DNA of 64,000 nucleotides from Rhodococcus opacus (GTDB taxonomy: Bacteria; Actinomycetota; Actinomycetes; Mycobacteriales; Mycobacteriaceae): NCBI RefSeq assembly GCF_012396235.1, contig NZ_JAAXPA010000006.1:62001-126000 (forward strand). The letters run 5' to 3'. Of this stretch, positions 7,693 to 16,841 are shown one piece after another. Within the stretch, counting starts at the first letter, position 1; each line of letters opens with the position of its first letter. The translations under genes and the position numbers were made by a program. The notes under the pieces were generated by a model. The model was not told where the DNA came from, did not search any database, and saw nothing but the letters and a program-made list of their open reading frames with translations.

Positions 7693-9279
7693 CTACGTGC
7701 CGCGCCGGACGAAGTGCACGACCTGGCTGACGTTGAGTTGCCACCGCTCGTCCACGTCGAAACCGTAGGACCGCACGACGCGGAAGTTGGCGCCGAGCGC
7801 CACCGGATCACGGGAATCGACGGCCGCCCCGGTGTGGCTGTCGACCCCCGCGGATCGGTCGGTGAGCAGCCAGATCGCCGGACAACTCCTGATCTGGTCC
7901 GCGATGCGGTCGGGCGCCAGCGTCTCGTCCCACAACTCGCCCAGTTCCGCGGCCGTCGATCCCCGCGAGATGTCGCGGAGAGCGGCGAAGGCGGGCGGAT
8001 CGACGGTCTCGACGGTGCGCATCGGGCCGGGATTCCAGACGTTCTTCAGGTCGTAGAGCACGCAGTCGCCGGGTCCGGCCTCGGATTCGACGAGGTCGGC
8101 GACGCGGCTGTAATCCATGCCGCTCGGCTTGGCGTACGGTCCGCGCTGGACGAGGTAGTGCGGCAGGGCGATGGCACCGAACAGTGCGAGGATCACCGCG
8201 AGAAGCGGCAGCGATCGTCGTCCGGCAAGGCCGGCGATCCACACCATCGACTGTCCGAGGAGCAGTGCGCACGCGGGGGCGGTGAACGTGAAGTAGCGAC
8301 CCAGATACACGTTCTGCGACGTCAGCGAATACAGCAGCACCAGCGCGGTGGGCACCACGAGCCAGGGCACCGCGGTCGCGAGAAGCCCGGCGTGGTCGCC
8401 GTCCCGGCGGTCACGCTCCCGGACGATGCCGACCGTCACTCCGGCGACGACGAGCAGTCCTGACACGACGGCGACGGGGAGGGTGTTGTCGAAGTACTGC
8501 TCGACGAGCACGATCCACACGAGATCGAAATTCCGGCCGGCGATCCACGAGACCTGATCCGCCTGCGATTGCACCAGCACGATCACCGGCGCCGCGATCG
8601 CGATGCCCGCGCCGGCAGCCAGGACGAACGACCCGACGCAGCGACGTCCGGTCTTCGTCACCGCCAGCGTCACGACGTGCGCGGCAACGATCAGGATGCT
8701 GTAGAGGAACACCGTGGTCGAGACCGCGACAAGCAGCGCATACAGCACCCAGGCGGTGCCCGTCCGCCTGCGCACGGCCACGACGAACACGACGGTCACC
8801 CACACCGCCAGCGCCGCGGACAGCGCGTACGAGCGTGCCTCGATTCCGGCGGACGTCACCCGCGGCAGGATCGCGAACACGAGCGCCGCGACCAACGCCA
8901 CCCGTCGCGTGGACACCAGCTTTCCGAGCACAACGAGGCCGGCGGCGCCGATCCCCACGGCCAGCACACTGGGCAGTCGCAGCCAGAACTCGGTGAGCGG
9001 GACGACGCGCAGCCAGCCATGCATGCCCAGGTAGTACGCGCCGTGGACGGCGTCGACGTCGAACAGCAACCGCACCGTGTCGGGGATGTCGCGCCCGGCG
9101 ACCGAGACGGTGGCCGCCTCGTCGTGCCAGAACGACGGCGACCAGGACCGGAATCCCGAGATCGCGACTGCCACGAGTCCGAGCAGGAGCGGGTCGCACC
9201 ATGTCGTCCACCCGAGGGTCCCCCGCTCCGCACCGCTGCGCCGCGGCTCGGAAGCCAGCACGGGCAGGGGCGACGTCAT
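7693..9279 (-). CDS. GT-C type membrane glycosyltransferase (family 39-like)
   Basis: 528 residues with roughly ten or more membrane segments. The first periplasmic loop carries the GT-C acidic motif (SFWHDEAATVSVAGRDIP), typical of polyprenyl-phosphate-dependent mannosyl- or arabinosyltransferases that act on the outer face of the membrane. A soluble C-terminal domain of about 110 residues begins near VLYDLKNVWNPGPMRTVET. In mycolata such enzymes decorate lipoglycans or secreted proteins. The substrate cannot be told from sequence. It stands alone, minus strand, with the methyltransferase gene 80 nt upstream. Confidence 0.8.
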   Translation of the reverse strand: MTSPLPVLASEPRRSGAERGTLGWTTWCDPLLLGLVAVAISGFRSWSPSFWHDEAATVSVAGRDIPDTVRLLFDVDAVHGAYYLGMHGWLRVVPLTEFWLRLPSVLAVGIGAAGLVVLGKLVSTRRVALVAALVFAILPRVTSAGIEARSYALSAALAVWVTVVFVVAVRRRTGTAWVLYALLVAVSTTVFLYSILIVAAHVVTLAVTKTGRRCVGSFVLAAGAGIAIAAPVIVLVQSQADQVSWIAGRNFDLVWIVLVEQYFDNTLPVAVVSGLLVVAGVTVGIVRERDRRDGDHAGLLATAVPWLVVPTALVLLYSLTSQNVYLGRYFTFTAPACALLLGQSMVWIAGLAGRRSLPLLAVILALFGAIALPHYLVQRGPYAKPSGMDYSRVADLVESEAGPGDCVLYDLKNVWNPGPMRTVETVDPPAFAALRDISRGSTAAELGELWDETLAPDRIADQIRSCPAIWLLTDRSAGVDSHTGAAVDSRDPVALGANFRVVRSYGFDVDERWQLNVSQVVHFVRRGT

Positions 9280-9358
9280 TCCGCGGTTCCTCGAGGTAGG
9301 TGAAATCAGTGACCTACATGGAGACCGTTCCGGACCGCGTCGCCGTTACGTCCGGCTG

Positions 9359-10492
9359 CTACCCGGCGGGCGAGTCCTGCGCACCGAGCCGCCACAGCGA
9401 CGTCACTTCCCGCTTGCGCGCGGCGTGCAACGCATCCGATCGGTCTGCGACCTTGCCGTGCCGGGGCGCCACGTCCCGGCGTCCGAGGACGGTCAGTCCG
9501 GCGTCGTCGATCCAGGTCAGTAATTCGTCGCGGGTCCGCAGTCCGAGATGCTCGGCGATGTCGGACAGGATGAGCCAGCCCTCTCCCCCGGGCTCGAGGT
9601 GCTCGGCCAACCCGGCCAGGAATCCGCGGAGCATCCGGCTGTCCGGATCGTAGATCGCGTACTCGATCGGCGAGGTGGGGCGGGCGGGAATCCACGGCGG
9701 GTTGCACACGACCAGCGGTGCCCGGCCGTCGGGGAACAGATCCTTTTCCACCACCTGGACCTGACCGGCGTAGCCGAGCCGGTCCAGATTCGTCCGGGCG
9801 CAGGCGAGCGCATTCGCGTCGAGTTCGGTCGCGATCACCTTCTCGACGCCGCGGTGCGCGAGGACGGCGGCCAGCACTCCGGTGCCGGTGCCGATGTCGA
9901 ACGCCTGCGTGTGCGACGGCAGCGGGGCGTCGGCGACGAGGTCGACGTATTCGCCGCGAATCGGCGAGAACACGCCGTAGCCGGGGTGGATGCGCGCCCC
10001 GAGGGCGGGGATCTCGACGCCCTTCTTCTGCCACTCGTGGGCGCCGATCGCCCCGAGCAGGTCGCGCAGGGTGGTGACGGTGGGTTGGTCCGTGGGTCCG
10101 TACGCCTCGAGCACCGCCTGCCGTACGTCGGGGGCGCGTCGCAGCGGGACGGTCTGGTCGGCGTCGAACGGCACCAGCAGCATCCCGAGGATCCCCGCCC
10201 TCCGCGACTGCGTCTGCCGGTGCAGGTGGAACGCGGTGGTGGGGTCGGTGGACGTCTTGCGGGTCTTACGGTCGGTGCGGGCGGCGACGGCGGTGCCGAG
10301 CTGGCGGGCGTTGTGGAAGTCGCCGCGCCACAGCAGCGCCGTCCCCTCGCACGCCAGGCGGTACGCCTCGTCGGCGGTCATCGAGTCGTCGGCCACGCGA
10401 ATCTTCTTCGGGGGCGTCGCCCCGCTGGTGGACCGCCACACCGCCGAATGCTCGGTGCCGTCCTCGGTCCAGCGGACGAACTCGGTTTCCAT
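9359..10492 (-). CDS. class I SAM-dependent methyltransferase with NPPW motif
   Basis: 377 residues. A SAM-binding motif I (AFDIGTGTGVLAAVLAHRG) and a downstream acidic strand (VIATELDANALA) are followed by VVCNPPWIPARP. NPPY/F/W is the catalytic motif of N5-glutamine and N6-adenine methyltransferases of the PrmC/HemK/RlmF type. The N-terminal 190 residues form an extra domain with many charged residues, so this is not ordinary PrmC; a ribosomal or release-factor substrate is possible but unproven. The ATG at 10492 has no obvious ribosome-binding site, and palindrome R3 lies immediately upstream. Confidence 0.8.
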   Translation of the reverse strand: METEFVRWTEDGTEHSAVWRSTSGATPPKKIRVADDSMTADEAYRLACEGTALLWRGDFHNARQLGTAVAARTDRKTRKTSTDPTTAFHLHRQTQSRRAGILGMLLVPFDADQTVPLRRAPDVRQAVLEAYGPTDQPTVTTLRDLLGAIGAHEWQKKGVEIPALGARIHPGYGVFSPIRGEYVDLVADAPLPSHTQAFDIGTGTGVLAAVLAHRGVEKVIATELDANALACARTNLDRLGYAGQVQVVEKDLFPDGRAPLVVCNPPWIPARPTSPIEYAIYDPDSRMLRGFLAGLAEHLEPGGEGWLILSDIAEHLGLRTRDELLTWIDDAGLTVLGRRDVAPRHGKVADRSDALHAARKREVTSLWRLGAQDSPAG

Positions 10493-10516
10493 GAGGGAGA
10501 GCCTAGGCGCTTCGCG

Positions 10517-10562
10517 CCCGTGCGCCTTTCTGGTAGCTGCAACTACCAAAAAGGCGCACGGG
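10517..10562. repeat. 46-bp palindrome family, copy R3 (arm class B)
   Basis: Arms CCCGTGCGCCTTTCTGGTAG and CTACCAAAAAGGCGCACGGG with a 6-nt loop; one mismatch in 20. Outer flanks are GGCGCTTCGCG on the left and CGGCGGAGCCGCC on the right. The right flank runs into the stop codon of the MDR gene (10576). It lies between two tandem minus-strand genes. Confidence 0.9.
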
Positions 10563-10575
10563 CGGCGGAGCCGCC

Positions 10576-11550
10576 TCACCGGAGGGTGAGGACACTCTTC
10601 CCGACGGTTCGGCGGTGTTCGAGATCGAGCAGGGCCTCGGCCGCCGCCTCGAACGGGTACCGCGTCGGCTCCGGTATTTTCAACGCGCCCGACGCGAGCA
10701 AGGGACATAATTCGCTCCACTGCGCGGACAGTCGTCGGGGGTCCTCGGCCCACCACGAGCCCCACGCGACTCCGACTGCGGACGCGTTCTTCAGGAGCAG
10801 CCGGTTCACTTTCACCGAGGGGATGTCCCGGCCGGTGAAGCCCATCACGAGAATCCTCCCGCCCGTCGCCAGGGATCGGACGCTGTCGGTGAAACGGTCG
10901 CCCCCGACGGGGTCGACCACGACGTCCACCCCGCGGCCGTCGGTGATCGCGAGGACCTCGTCCCGCCAATTCCCGGTGGTCACGACGTCGGAGGCGCCGA
11001 GGCTCCGCACGTACTCCGCCTTCTCCTCACTGCTGACGACCGCGATGGTCCGCGACGCGCCGAGGTGGGGCGCCAGGGTCATCGCGGCGGTGCCGATGCC
11101 TCCGGCCGCGCCCTGGACGAGCACCGACTCCCCCTTCTCGAGGCGCCCGCGACGAACCAGCGCGAAATGCACGGTGAGGTAGTTGAACAGCAGGGCGGCG
11201 CCCGCGGACATCGAGATCGTGTCGGGGAGGGAGAAAGTCGTCTCCGGCGGCAGCGCGACCAGTTCCGCCATCGCGCCGCCCACCCCTGTCAATCCGACGA
11301 CCCGGTCGCCCGGAGAATATCCGCTGCCGTCAGGCGCTGACCGCACGATCCCGGCGACCTCGCCGCCCGGGACGAAGGGAAGTTCCGGCTTGTACTGGTA
11401 CCGGCCCTGGGTGAGGAGAAGATCCGGGAACGACACCCCGACCGCATGAACCTCGACCAGGATCGCGGATTCTTCCGCGACGGGTTCGTCGACCTCGACC
11501 GGGGCGAGCGCCCGGGGACCGTCGAGCGCGGTGACCATCAGTGCGCGCAT
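10576..11550 (-). CDS. zinc-independent MDR oxidoreductase (NADPH:quinone reductase-like)
   Basis: 324 residues, the usual length for the quinone oxidoreductase branch of the medium-chain dehydrogenase superfamily. Features include a GroES-like N-domain (SFPDLLLTQGRYQYKPELPF), the nucleotide-binding motif VLVQGAAGGIGTAAMTLA, and no catalytic or structural zinc ligands. It should reduce quinones or alpha,beta-unsaturated carbonyl or enoyl-CoA compounds with NADPH. The ATG at 11550 lies 13 nt inside the end of the ligase gene, so it is the last gene of a three-gene minus-strand operon with the ligase and the MHS transporter. In that context an enoyl-thioester reductase role is plausible (inference). 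Confidence 0.8.
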   Translation of the reverse strand: MRALMVTALDGPRALAPVEVDEPVAEESAILVEVHAVGVSFPDLLLTQGRYQYKPELPFVPGGEVAGIVRSAPDGSGYSPGDRVVGLTGVGGAMAELVALPPETTFSLPDTISMSAGAALLFNYLTVHFALVRRGRLEKGESVLVQGAAGGIGTAAMTLAPHLGASRTIAVVSSEEKAEYVRSLGASDVVTTGNWRDEVLAITDGRGVDVVVDPVGGDRFTDSVRSLATGGRILVMGFTGRDIPSVKVNRLLLKNASAVGVAWGSWWAEDPRRLSAQWSELCPLLASGALKIPEPTRYPFEAAAEALLDLEHRRTVGKSVLTLR

Positions 11551-13205
11551 GCGGTTGCCCCCGCTGATGTGATCGGGAGTTCGCGGACGGCCGCCCGGCG
11601 CAGCTTGCCGACTTCGGTCCGCGGGAGGTCGGGCCGGAAATCGACGACTTTGGGTGCCGCGTAGGGTCCGACGCGCTGCGCGACGAGATGTGTGAGTTGC
11701 GTGACGAGGTCGCCGTCGCCGGCCCGGGTGTCCGCGCGGACGACGACGGCCCGGACCACTCCGCCGCGGATCGGATCGTCGTACGCGACTGCCGCGGCGT
11801 CGGCGACCGCCGGGTGCTGCAACAGCGCGTTCTCGACCTCGACCGGGCTGATGTTGTGCCCTGACGCGATGATCATGTCGTCGTCCCGGCCGAGAATCTG
11901 CCACCGTCCCTGGGGGTCTGTGACGGCTCGGTCCTCGGTGAGGAATACGTCGCCGCGCCAGCGGTCGGCCCACAGGTCGGGGGTGTTCTCGTAGCCGCTG
12001 GACATCTGGTGCCGGGGCTTCCGTACCGCGATCAATCCCGGTTGGCCGTCGGCTACCGGTTGCCCGTCCCGGTCGGCGAGGAAGGTGTCGAAACCCGGAA
12101 TCGTGGCGGACATCCAGCCCGGACCGGACCGGGTTTCGGTGCCCTGGGTGTCGCCCAGGAGCATGCCGACCTCGGACAGTCCGTACCCGTTGCGCACGGC
12201 GGGGGCACCGGTGCTGGCCCAGTCCGCGGCGACCGCCGCGGTGAGCGGTTCGCCGGCAGCGGCGACGGTGCGGAGCGTCGGCGGCACTCCCTCCTGCGCG
12301 AACGTCGTCGTCAGTCGCCGCAGGGCGGCCGGCGCGGTGGTGAGGATCGTGGCCTTCTCTTCCCGGATGACGCGATGCCAGGCCTCGGGGACGAACTTCC
12401 CGGAGTACATGACCCGCGGCACGCCCAGCGCCATGACGGCGGCACCGGTGCTGTACAGCCCGAACGCCCACGCCGGGTCCGACGTCGAGAAGACGACGCT
12501 GTCGCGGGTCGCCCCGAGAACGGCCTTCGCGTAGGGCATGACCGAGACGAAGGTGGCGTGGGTCATGGTGCACGCCTTCGGTGTTCCGGATGTTCCGCTG
12601 GTGAACAGCAGGGTGGCGGTGTCCCCGAGTGCCGTGGTCGCGAGCGGGCCGTCGGCGTCGGCCCGGTCGACCTCGGTCCAGAAGGACCGGTCGTCCGTGC
12701 CGGCTGCGACGTCGCCGACGACGAACACCGCGGGGTCGAGTCCGTGGGTCGCCTGCGCTGCCGCGAGGGCCGGCCGGTACCGCTGATCGACCACGACCGC
12801 GCGGACTCCCGCCGCGTCGAGGCGCAGACCGATCGCGTCCGGGGCGAACCCGCCGAACAGCGGCACGTACACCAGCCCGGAGCGCCACGCCGCCAGTGCG
12901 GTGATCCAACTCTCGACCTGTCGCGAGAGCAGTCCGCCGACGCGATCTCCCCGCTTCAGCCCCGCGCGTGCGAACACCCGTGCCGCCTTGGCGGCGAGCC
13001 TGTCGAGTTCGCGGTACGTCCAGCGGTCGGCCGAGCCGTCCTCGTGCCGGACGGTCAGCGCCACCCGGTTCGGATCGGCCGCGTAGCGGGTGCAGATTTC
13101 GTGGGCCGTGTTGAAGTCGCCACCGAACGGGTCGCGGTCCAGCAGGGATTCGATGTCCTGCCAGGCACCGGCGAGTGCGGACGATGCGAGTCTGTCGGGA
13201 GACAT
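11538..13205 (-). CDS. acyl-CoA synthetase (AMP-forming, ANL superfamily)
   Basis: 555 residues. ANL motifs appear in order: the P-loop-like LLFTSGTSGTPKACTMTH, an adenine-binding NGYGLSE, the hinge ILGRDDDMIIASGHNISPVE, and the C-terminal lysine in RTEVGKLRRAAVRE. It would activate a carboxylic acid with ATP and CoA. Its TGATG overlap with the transporter stop shows tight coupling, so the imported acid is probably its substrate. The chain or ring type cannot be read from sequence; it resembles medium/short-chain and cyclic-acid ligases more than long-chain FadD. Confidence 0.85.
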   Translation of the reverse strand: MSPDRLASSALAGAWQDIESLLDRDPFGGDFNTAHEICTRYAADPNRVALTVRHEDGSADRWTYRELDRLAAKAARVFARAGLKRGDRVGGLLSRQVESWITALAAWRSGLVYVPLFGGFAPDAIGLRLDAAGVRAVVVDQRYRPALAAAQATHGLDPAVFVVGDVAAGTDDRSFWTEVDRADADGPLATTALGDTATLLFTSGTSGTPKACTMTHATFVSVMPYAKAVLGATRDSVVFSTSDPAWAFGLYSTGAAVMALGVPRVMYSGKFVPEAWHRVIREEKATILTTAPAALRRLTTTFAQEGVPPTLRTVAAAGEPLTAAVAADWASTGAPAVRNGYGLSEVGMLLGDTQGTETRSGPGWMSATIPGFDTFLADRDGQPVADGQPGLIAVRKPRHQMSSGYENTPDLWADRWRGDVFLTEDRAVTDPQGRWQILGRDDDMIIASGHNISPVEVENALLQHPAVADAAAVAYDDPIRGGVVRAVVVRADTRAGDGDLVTQLTHLVAQRVGPYAAPKVVDFRPDLPRTEVGKLRRAAVRELPITSAGATACAH

Positions 13206-14494
13206 CAGTGATTCACCTTTGCAGTTTTCGTCAGGGTCAGGACCAGGACCGTGATGGCACACGCCGCGGCGATGTACGCGGCCAGGGCCCACGAACCGTC
13301 CGCCTCGGCAGCGATCGCCACCGCGATGAACGGTGCGGGAGCACTGAACACGACACCACCGAACTGATAGGCGACGGACGCGCCGGTGTACCGGACTTCG
13401 GCCGGGAACAGACCGGTGACGTAGCCGGCCACCGCGGAATAGGTGACGGCGTGACCGATGGTGATGATCAGAATCATCGCCAGCAGGACGGCGACACCCA
13501 CGCCGGTCGACAGCAACCAGAAGAACGGGTACGCGATCGCGGCCATGTAGAGGGACCCGTAGATCAACATCTTCCGTGCTCCGATCCGGTCCGCGATCAT
13601 CGACGCGTAGGGCACCGACAGGATGTCGAGAACACACGCGACGAGGATGCTCAACAGAATCGTCTGCCGCGAGATGCCGAGTTCCTTCGGACCGTACGAC
13701 AGCACGAAGACGGTGACGAGGTAGAACGGCACGAGGGAGGCGGCCTGGGTGAGAATTCCGACGCCCAGCGCGCGCTTCTCACCCCGCAGGACCGCGAGGA
13801 TCGGGAAGTCGGCGATCTTCTTGTTGCGCTTGACGTTCTCGAATTCCGGCGATTCGACGACCTTCAGTCGCACGTACATGCCGACCGCGACCAACCCGGC
13901 ACTGGCGAGGAACGGAAGCCTCCATCCCCACGCCTGCACCTTGTCCTCGGGAAGCTGCTCGACCAGAAGGAACGCGAGCGTCGCGAGCACGAGTCCGGCA
14001 GGCACGCCGGCCTGCGGCCAGCTGCCGTAGAACGCCCGCTTCTCGCGCGGTGCGTGTTCGACTGCCATCAGCACCGCGCCGCCCCATTCTCCGCCGACCG
14101 CGAAGCCCTGTGCCAGGCGCGCGAGGACGAGCAGCACGGGCGCTGCGAGACCGATCGCTCCGTAGGTGGGAATGAGTCCGATCGCGACCGTCGACGACCC
14201 CATCAGCACCAGGGAGAACACCAGCATTTTCTTGCGGCCGATCCGGTCTCCGAAGTGCCCGAAGACGATCGCGCCTGCGGGACGCGACACGAACGCGACA
14301 CCGAACGTCGCGAATGCGGCCAGCGTTCCCGACAGCGGACTCAACGACGGGAAGAACGCCTTCCCGAATACCAGGGCGGCCGCGGTCCCGAAGATGAAGA
14401 AGTCGTACCACTCGATTGCCGTTCCGACGAAGGACGCGAAGGCAACCTTCCGCGGTTTGACCCGAGTGACCTCCAGGTCGTCGATGACTCTCAT
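13205..14494 (-). CDS. MHS-family MFS metabolite:H+ symporter
   Basis: 429 residues with about 12 membrane segments. The start TAIEWYDFFIFGTAAALVF and the loop GHFGDRIGRKKMLV are typical of the metabolite:H+ symporter family (ShiA, KgtP, ProP type), which takes up carboxylates and related osmolytes. First gene of the minus-strand operon transporter-ligase-MDR; the ATG at 14494 has a good GGGAGA site. The divergent region upstream holds inverted operator-like sites. Together these suggest inducible uptake of the acid degraded by the cluster. Confidence 0.85.
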   Translation of the reverse strand: MRVIDDLEVTRVKPRKVAFASFVGTAIEWYDFFIFGTAAALVFGKAFFPSLSPLSGTLAAFATFGVAFVSRPAGAIVFGHFGDRIGRKKMLVFSLVLMGSSTVAIGLIPTYGAIGLAAPVLLVLARLAQGFAVGGEWGGAVLMAVEHAPREKRAFYGSWPQAGVPAGLVLATLAFLLVEQLPEDKVQAWGWRLPFLASAGLVAVGMYVRLKVVESPEFENVKRNKKIADFPILAVLRGEKRALGVGILTQAASLVPFYLVTVFVLSYGPKELGISRQTILLSILVACVLDILSVPYASMIADRIGARKMLIYGSLYMAAIAYPFFWLLSTGVGVAVLLAMILIITIGHAVTYSAVAGYVTGLFPAEVRYTGASVAYQFGGVVFSAPAPFIAVAIAAEADGSWALAAYIAAACAITVLVLTLTKTAKVNH

Positions 14495-14682
14495 ATCGAA
14501 TCTCCCATCGCTGCTGATGTGGGGCGGTGCGGCTGCCGTGTCGATCCGGTGCCACCGCGGTTGTGATCGGGCCGTCGGGCCTCGCCCGGGGTTCGCCGAT
14601 CGGACATCGCATCAGCACCGTCACCCCGTGTGGCCACGGTCACAGGTCTAGCACATCCCTGACGTTGATAGCAAGCATTTTT

Positions 14683-14784
14683 GTACCGATCGATCCACTT
14701 GGGACTTCGCCCAAATATCGAGCTCAAACAGCGATTAGCGCGAGTTTCACGAACACCCTGGACTATTTTTGGATCGATCAGTAC
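14683..14784. promoter_or_regulatory. two inverted copies of a 15-bp site in the divergent promoter
   Basis: GTACCGATCGATCCA at 14683-14697 and TGGATCGATCAGTAC at 14770-14784 are reverse complements at 14 of 15 positions. They lie about 72 bases apart in an unusually AT-rich 300-base region between the transporter operon (minus) and the SDR operon (plus). Each copy contains the palindrome GATCGATC. The spacing and symmetry fit a shared repressor controlling both units. The TetR genes at 18040 and 18679 are the obvious candidates (inference). Confidence 0.6.
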
Positions 14785-14794
14785 ATTCCTGGGA

Positions 14795-15538
14795 ATGAAC
14801 GAGAACGATCACGACGCCCCCCGCGTCGCGTTGGTCTCCGGCGGGTCCCGCGGCATCGGAGCCGCCGTCACCACAGCCCTGACACAGCGCGGCTGCCGGG
14901 TGGGCTGCACGTACCGGACCAGACGTGACGACGCCGAGAAGCTCGCCGCGGACGCCCCCGAACAGGTACTCCCAATTCGTTTCGACCTGCACGACGACAC
15001 CACGGCGCCCACGGCGGTGGAGCGCGTCGTCTCGCACTGGGGACACCTCGATTCGCTCGTCCTGAACGCGGGCCAGTGGTCGGGCGGGCGGCTCGTCGAG
15101 ACGGACCCGGACGCCTGGTGGAGCGTGATAGAGACGAACCTCCGCGGCACCGTCGCCCTCGCCCGGGCCGCGCTACCCCACCTCGCGCACGGCAGGTCAC
15201 CGAGCATCGTTCTGGTGTCGTCGGTCGTCGGCCTGATCGGTCACGCCGGCGACACCGCGTACGCGAGTGCGAAGTCCGCGATGATCGGCTTCGGTCGCTC
15301 ACTCGCCAAGGAGGTCGCACGTGACGGCATCCGGGTCAACGTGCTGGCCCCCGGCTTCGTCACCACCGACATGACCGACGCGGTGCCCGACTCCGCACGC
15401 AGGCGCATCGAACGAGAAACCGTCCTCGGCCGATTCGGCACCGTCGACGAAATCGCCAAGGCCGCAGTCTTCCTCAGCGAAGACGCCACATTCTGCACTG
15501 GCTCCGTCCTCACCGCCGACGGCGGCTGGGCGCTGTGA
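14795..15538 (+). CDS. short-chain dehydrogenase/reductase (FabG-like)
   Basis: 247 residues. Classical SDR features: cofactor motif ALVSGGSRGIGAAVT, LVLNAGQWSG, catalytic serine in VLVSSVVG and YASAKSAMIGF with the Tyr/Lys pair. It ends with CTGSVLTADGGWAL as in FabG. The arginines after the first beta strand (TYRTRRDD) suggest NADP preference. First gene of the plus-strand operon with an acyl-CoA dehydrogenase and thiolase, so the likely job is oxidising a 3-hydroxyacyl-CoA. The ATG at 14795 is chosen because the fold starts there; the frame is open further upstream. Confidence 0.8.
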   Translation: MNENDHDAPRVALVSGGSRGIGAAVTTALTQRGCRVGCTYRTRRDDAEKLAADAPEQVLPIRFDLHDDTTAPTAVERVVSHWGHLDSLVLNAGQWSGGRLVETDPDAWWSVIETNLRGTVALARAALPHLAHGRSPSIVLVSSVVGLIGHAGDTAYASAKSAMIGFGRSLAKEVARDGIRVNVLAPGFVTTDMTDAVPDSARRRIERETVLGRFGTVDEIAKAAVFLSEDATFCTGSVLTADGGWAL

Positions 15539-15581
15539 CACACCACGACTGCAACGACCAACAACGAAGGGACACAACACC

Positions 15582-16769
15582 ATGACCGCGACACTCACGC
15601 ATTCGGTCGGCATTCCGGAGTCGGAGTACCTGGCGCTCCGGGACCGCATTGTCGAAGCGATCTGGTCCGAACTCGATCCACTCGAACAGCGGATCGAGGA
15701 CGACGAGCAGGTTCCGCACGACATCGTCATGCCCATCCTCGAGCGGATCGGCGCACTCGGCCTGCTCGTCCCCCGCGAGTACGGCGGCAGCGGTCTCTCG
15801 ATCGCCCAGTACCTGCCGATCATCGCCGAATTCGCCAAGGTGCAGGGCGGGCTCCGGGTCATCGTCCACGTGCACAACTCCTTCGCCCACGCACTCTCCG
15901 AGATCGGCAGCGACCGGCAGAAGGCGGACGTGCTGCCGGGCACGGCCACGGGCCGGAACTCGGTCGCGTTCGCGCTGACGGAGCCGGGTTTCGGGACGGG
16001 CGCCGACCTCGGGTCGACCGCGGTGCGCGAGGGCGACGACTACATTCTGAACGGCGAGAAGTGGTTGATCACCAACTCGGACATCGCGTCTCACTTCATC
16101 GTCTTCGCGAAGACATCCGACACCGACGTCTCCGCGTTCCTCGTTCCCCGCGCGACCGACGGTCTCTCGATCGCAGCACTTCCCGAGACGATGGGATGCA
16201 AGGGCACCGAGCACGGACGCGTCACCCTCGACTCCGTCCGGGTGCCCGCCACCGCCCTCGTCGGCGTGGAGGGGCAGGGAAACGAGCACCTCGAACGCGC
16301 ACTGGAGATCAGCCGGGTGTTCATCGCGGCAAGCTCCCTCGGCACGTCCGAGCGCGCCCTCGAACTGTCGATCGCCCACGCGAAGAGCCGTGTCACATTC
16401 GGCAAGCCGATCGGCACACGGCAGGCCATCCAGCGCTACCTGGCGGAGATGGCCACCGATGTCTACGCCCTGCGCGGGATCCTGGCCGACGCAGCACAGA
16501 AGTGGGATGCCGGCGAACGGATTCCCGCCGAGGCCAGCATGTGCAAGCTGTTCGGCCTCGAAGCCGTCGGCCGGGTGACCGACCGGGCTCTGCTCATCCA
16601 CGGCGGAATCGGATACACGCGCGCGCATCCGATCGAGCGCCTCTACCGGGACGCCCGCCTCAACTGGCTCGAGGAGGGGACCCCGACGATCCAGTACCTG
16701 GTCACGGCGGGACGCCTGCTCGACGGGTACGCGTTCTCCGACGCCTTCGAGACGTCGCGTCAGCCCTGA
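15582..16769 (+). CDS. acyl-CoA dehydrogenase
   Basis: 395 residues, standard length. Shows VPREYGGSGLS, the FAD/substrate segment AFALTEPGFGTGADLGST, GEKWLITNSD, and the C-terminal EEGTPTIQYLVTAGRLL where the first Glu of the (E)GT motif near residue 370 is the expected catalytic base, as in short/medium-chain enzymes. It oxidises an acyl-CoA to the 2-enoyl-CoA and passes electrons to ETF. GAAGGGA upstream of the ATG is a good ribosome-binding site. No enoyl-CoA hydratase is encoded in the cluster, so that step must be supplied from elsewhere. Confidence 0.85.
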   Translation: MTATLTHSVGIPESEYLALRDRIVEAIWSELDPLEQRIEDDEQVPHDIVMPILERIGALGLLVPREYGGSGLSIAQYLPIIAEFAKVQGGLRVIVHVHNSFAHALSEIGSDRQKADVLPGTATGRNSVAFALTEPGFGTGADLGSTAVREGDDYILNGEKWLITNSDIASHFIVFAKTSDTDVSAFLVPRATDGLSIAALPETMGCKGTEHGRVTLDSVRVPATALVGVEGQGNEHLERALEISRVFIAASSLGTSERALELSIAHAKSRVTFGKPIGTRQAIQRYLAEMATDVYALRGILADAAQKWDAGERIPAEASMCKLFGLEAVGRVTDRALLIHGGIGYTRAHPIERLYRDARLNWLEEGTPTIQYLVTAGRLLDGYAFSDAFETSRQP

Positions 16770-16841
16770 CATCCGCACGACAGCCGCCCTGCGGCCGGGA
16801 ACGGCCACAGGGCGGCACCACGCTCTCGAAGGAGAAGAACA

